Origin: Acidobacteriota bacterium
GTDB taxonomy: Bacteria; Acidobacteriota; Terriglobia; Terriglobales; SCQP01
Length of the DNA stretch: 64,000 nucleotides
Direction: 5' to 3'
Assembly: GCA_021818955.1 (NCBI GenBank)
Contig: JAKASR010000003.1
Location: forward strand, 62,001 to 126,000
Made by a program: the position numbers and the translations under genes. Below, piece by piece: positions 62,851 through 64,000 of this stretch. Positions within the stretch are counted from its first letter, which is position 1; the number at the start of each line of letters is the position of its first letter. Below the pieces are notes generated by a model. It had not been told where the DNA came from. It searched no databases and worked only from the letters and a program-made list of their open reading frames with translations.

Positions 62851-64000
62851 TTATGCGGCAGTGGAAAGGACGGCCACACCGGGAAGAGTGAGGCCGCTGA
62901 GGAATTCCAGCGCGGCGCCGCCGCCGGTAGAGACGTGCGCCATGCGGGACGCCAGGCCGGCGGCATTCACCGCGGCGGCGGAATCGCCCCCGCCCACAAT
63001 GGTGACCGCGGGGGAATCGGCGAGAATGCGGGCCATTTCGTTGGTGCCGCGATTGAAAGGCGGGGTCTCAAAAACGCCCATAGGGCCGTTCCACAGCACC
63101 ATCCTGGCGCGGCGCAGTTCGTCGCGAAAGAGCTGGAGCGTGCGCGGTCCGATATCGAAGGCCTTGGCGCCCGCGGGAATGTCTTCGACCACGCGCGCCG
63201 GGACATTGGCCTCCAGCTTATCGGCGATGACATGGTCGATGGGCAGCAGCAGCCGAAAATCTCCGGCCGCGGCGCGATCCAGCAGGCGGCGCGCGGTATT
63301 GACCTGGTCGGCCTCGAAGAGCGAGGCGCCGATTCCCTGCCCTTGCGCCGCAAGAAAAGTGTAGGCCATGCCGCCGCCGATGAGAAAGGTATCGGCTTTA
63401 GCGGCGAGCTTTTCCAGAATGGGGATTTTGTCGGCGATTTTGGCGCCGCCGAAAACCACGACAAAAGGATGATCGGGCGATTGCAAGGCGCGGCCGAGGT
63501 ATTCCAGCTCGCGCGCCATCAGCAGGCCGGCGATGGCGGGTTTAAGGAAACGCGCAACGCTATCGGTCGAGGCATGGGCGCGATGCGCGCTGCCAAAAGC
63601 GTCGGTGACGTAAATCTCGCCCAGTTCGGCCAATTGCCGGGCAAAGGCCTGGTCATTGGCTTCTTCCTGGGGCTGAAAACGCAGATTTTCGAGCACCAGG
63701 AAGCCGCCAGGGGCGAGCGCACCGGCCATTTCCCGGGCTTGCATACCGACGGTTTCCGGACAAAAGCCGACCTGCACGCCCCTGCCCAGGCGCTCATCCA
63801 GCAGAATGCGCAGGCGCTCGGCGACGGGTTGCAGGCTAAAGCGCAGATCGGGTTTTCCCTTGGGGCGGCCAAGGTGGGAGCAGAGCACCACGGAAGCGTG
63901 ATGACGATACAGATACTCCAGCGTCGGCAAGGTTTCACGGATCCGAGTATCGTCGGCGACGCGGCCGGCGTCGAGCGGCACGTTGAAATCCGCGCGCATC
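62851..64000 (-). CDS. pgk: Phosphoglycerate kinase, N-terminus cut by the window edge
   Basis: The frame enters from the right edge just after the first few residues; the visible start MRADFNVPL is the internal RxDFNVP motif. Other signatures: SHLGRPKGK, LENLRFQPQEEAND, VTDAFGSAHRAHAST, VVFGGAKIADKI, NGPMGVFETPPF, and VGGGDSAAAV with STGGGAALEFL at the C-terminus. It transfers phosphate from 1,3-bisphosphoglycerate to ADP. Cotranscribed with tpiA. Confidence 0.97.
   Translation of the reverse strand, partial: MRADFNVPLDAGRVADDTRIRETLPTLEYLYRHHASVVLCSHLGRPKGKPDLRFSLQPVAERLRILLDERLGRGVQVGFCPETVGMQAREMAGALAPGGFLVLENLRFQPQEEANDQAFARQLAELGEIYVTDAFGSAHRAHASTDSVARFLKPAIAGLLMARELEYLGRALQSPDHPFVVVFGGAKIADKIPILEKLAAKADTFLIGGGMAYTFLAAQGQGIGASLFEADQVNTARRLLDRAAAGDFRLLLPIDHVIADKLEANVPARVVEDIPAGAKAFDIGPRTLQLFRDELRRARMVLWNGPMGVFETPPFNRGTNEMARILADSPAVTIVGGGDSAAAVNAAGLASRMAHVSTGGGAALEFLSGLTLPGVAVLSTAA

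Overview
The window is GC-rich bacterial chromosome, densely coded on both strands, and most likely from an acidobacterium (Acidobacteriota). Three things point there: an 1131-residue TonB-dependent receptor with an N-terminal carboxypeptidase-regulatory-like domain, a fused transaldolase/phosphoglucose isomerase, and many secreted beta-propeller, choice-of-anchor-D and DUF4097 proteins. This is inferred from gene families; no 16S gene is present.

Layout. 1-4.8 kb: end of a Gfo/Idh/MocA oxidoreductase, a membrane-anchored MutS-like ATPase, an amidohydrolase and a divergent LysR regulator. 4.8-6.3 kb: a RepA/DnaB-like AAA ATPase beside an intergenic array of helically phased GTTATTCCA sites. 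6.6-10.1 kb: the TonB receptor. 10.4-22.4 kb: a signalling locus. A rightward calpain-like protease and FHA membrane protein are followed by a secreted unknown protein flanked by heptamer minisatellites and 59-bp palindromic modules. This converges on a tight leftward operon: triple-FHA ABC transporter, Ser/Thr kinase, choice-of-anchor-D protein, SUMF1-like protein. 22.6-29.5 kb: GH78 rhamnosidase, Sel1 protein, a lower-GC propeller/TonB-C gene between 27-bp direct repeats, and a PQQ-type propeller.

29.5-36 kb is an oxidative pentose-phosphate operon (tal-pgi, zwf, opcA, rpe). 36-41 kb has hldD, a multi-pass membrane protein and an SGNH hydrolase. 41-50 kb has a large BNR propeller, a DUF4097 protein, a BON/SRPBCC protein and a Tat-exported GH35. 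50.1-56.2 kb is an inorganic-carbon operon (arsR, dabA and two proton-channel genes) whose end overlaps tRNA-fMet. 56.6-59.9 kb is a sulfur operon (ArsR-rhodanese, SQR-like, DsrE, diheme cytochrome). 60.3-64 kb has a DUF1330 gene, tRNA-Leu(GAG), a protein with RERE repeats, tpiA and partial pgk.

A dispersed repeat family, made of an upstream half with a GTCCGG/CCGGAC hairpin and a downstream half ending in CGGCCGTTAACGCT, sits between genes throughout, and every copy seen points the same way. Several promoters place the -10 box 6-10 nt before the start codon, which suggests frequent leaderless transcripts. Gene starts were chosen by Shine-Dalgarno, promoter and signal-peptide logic and are often shorter than the longest open frame.
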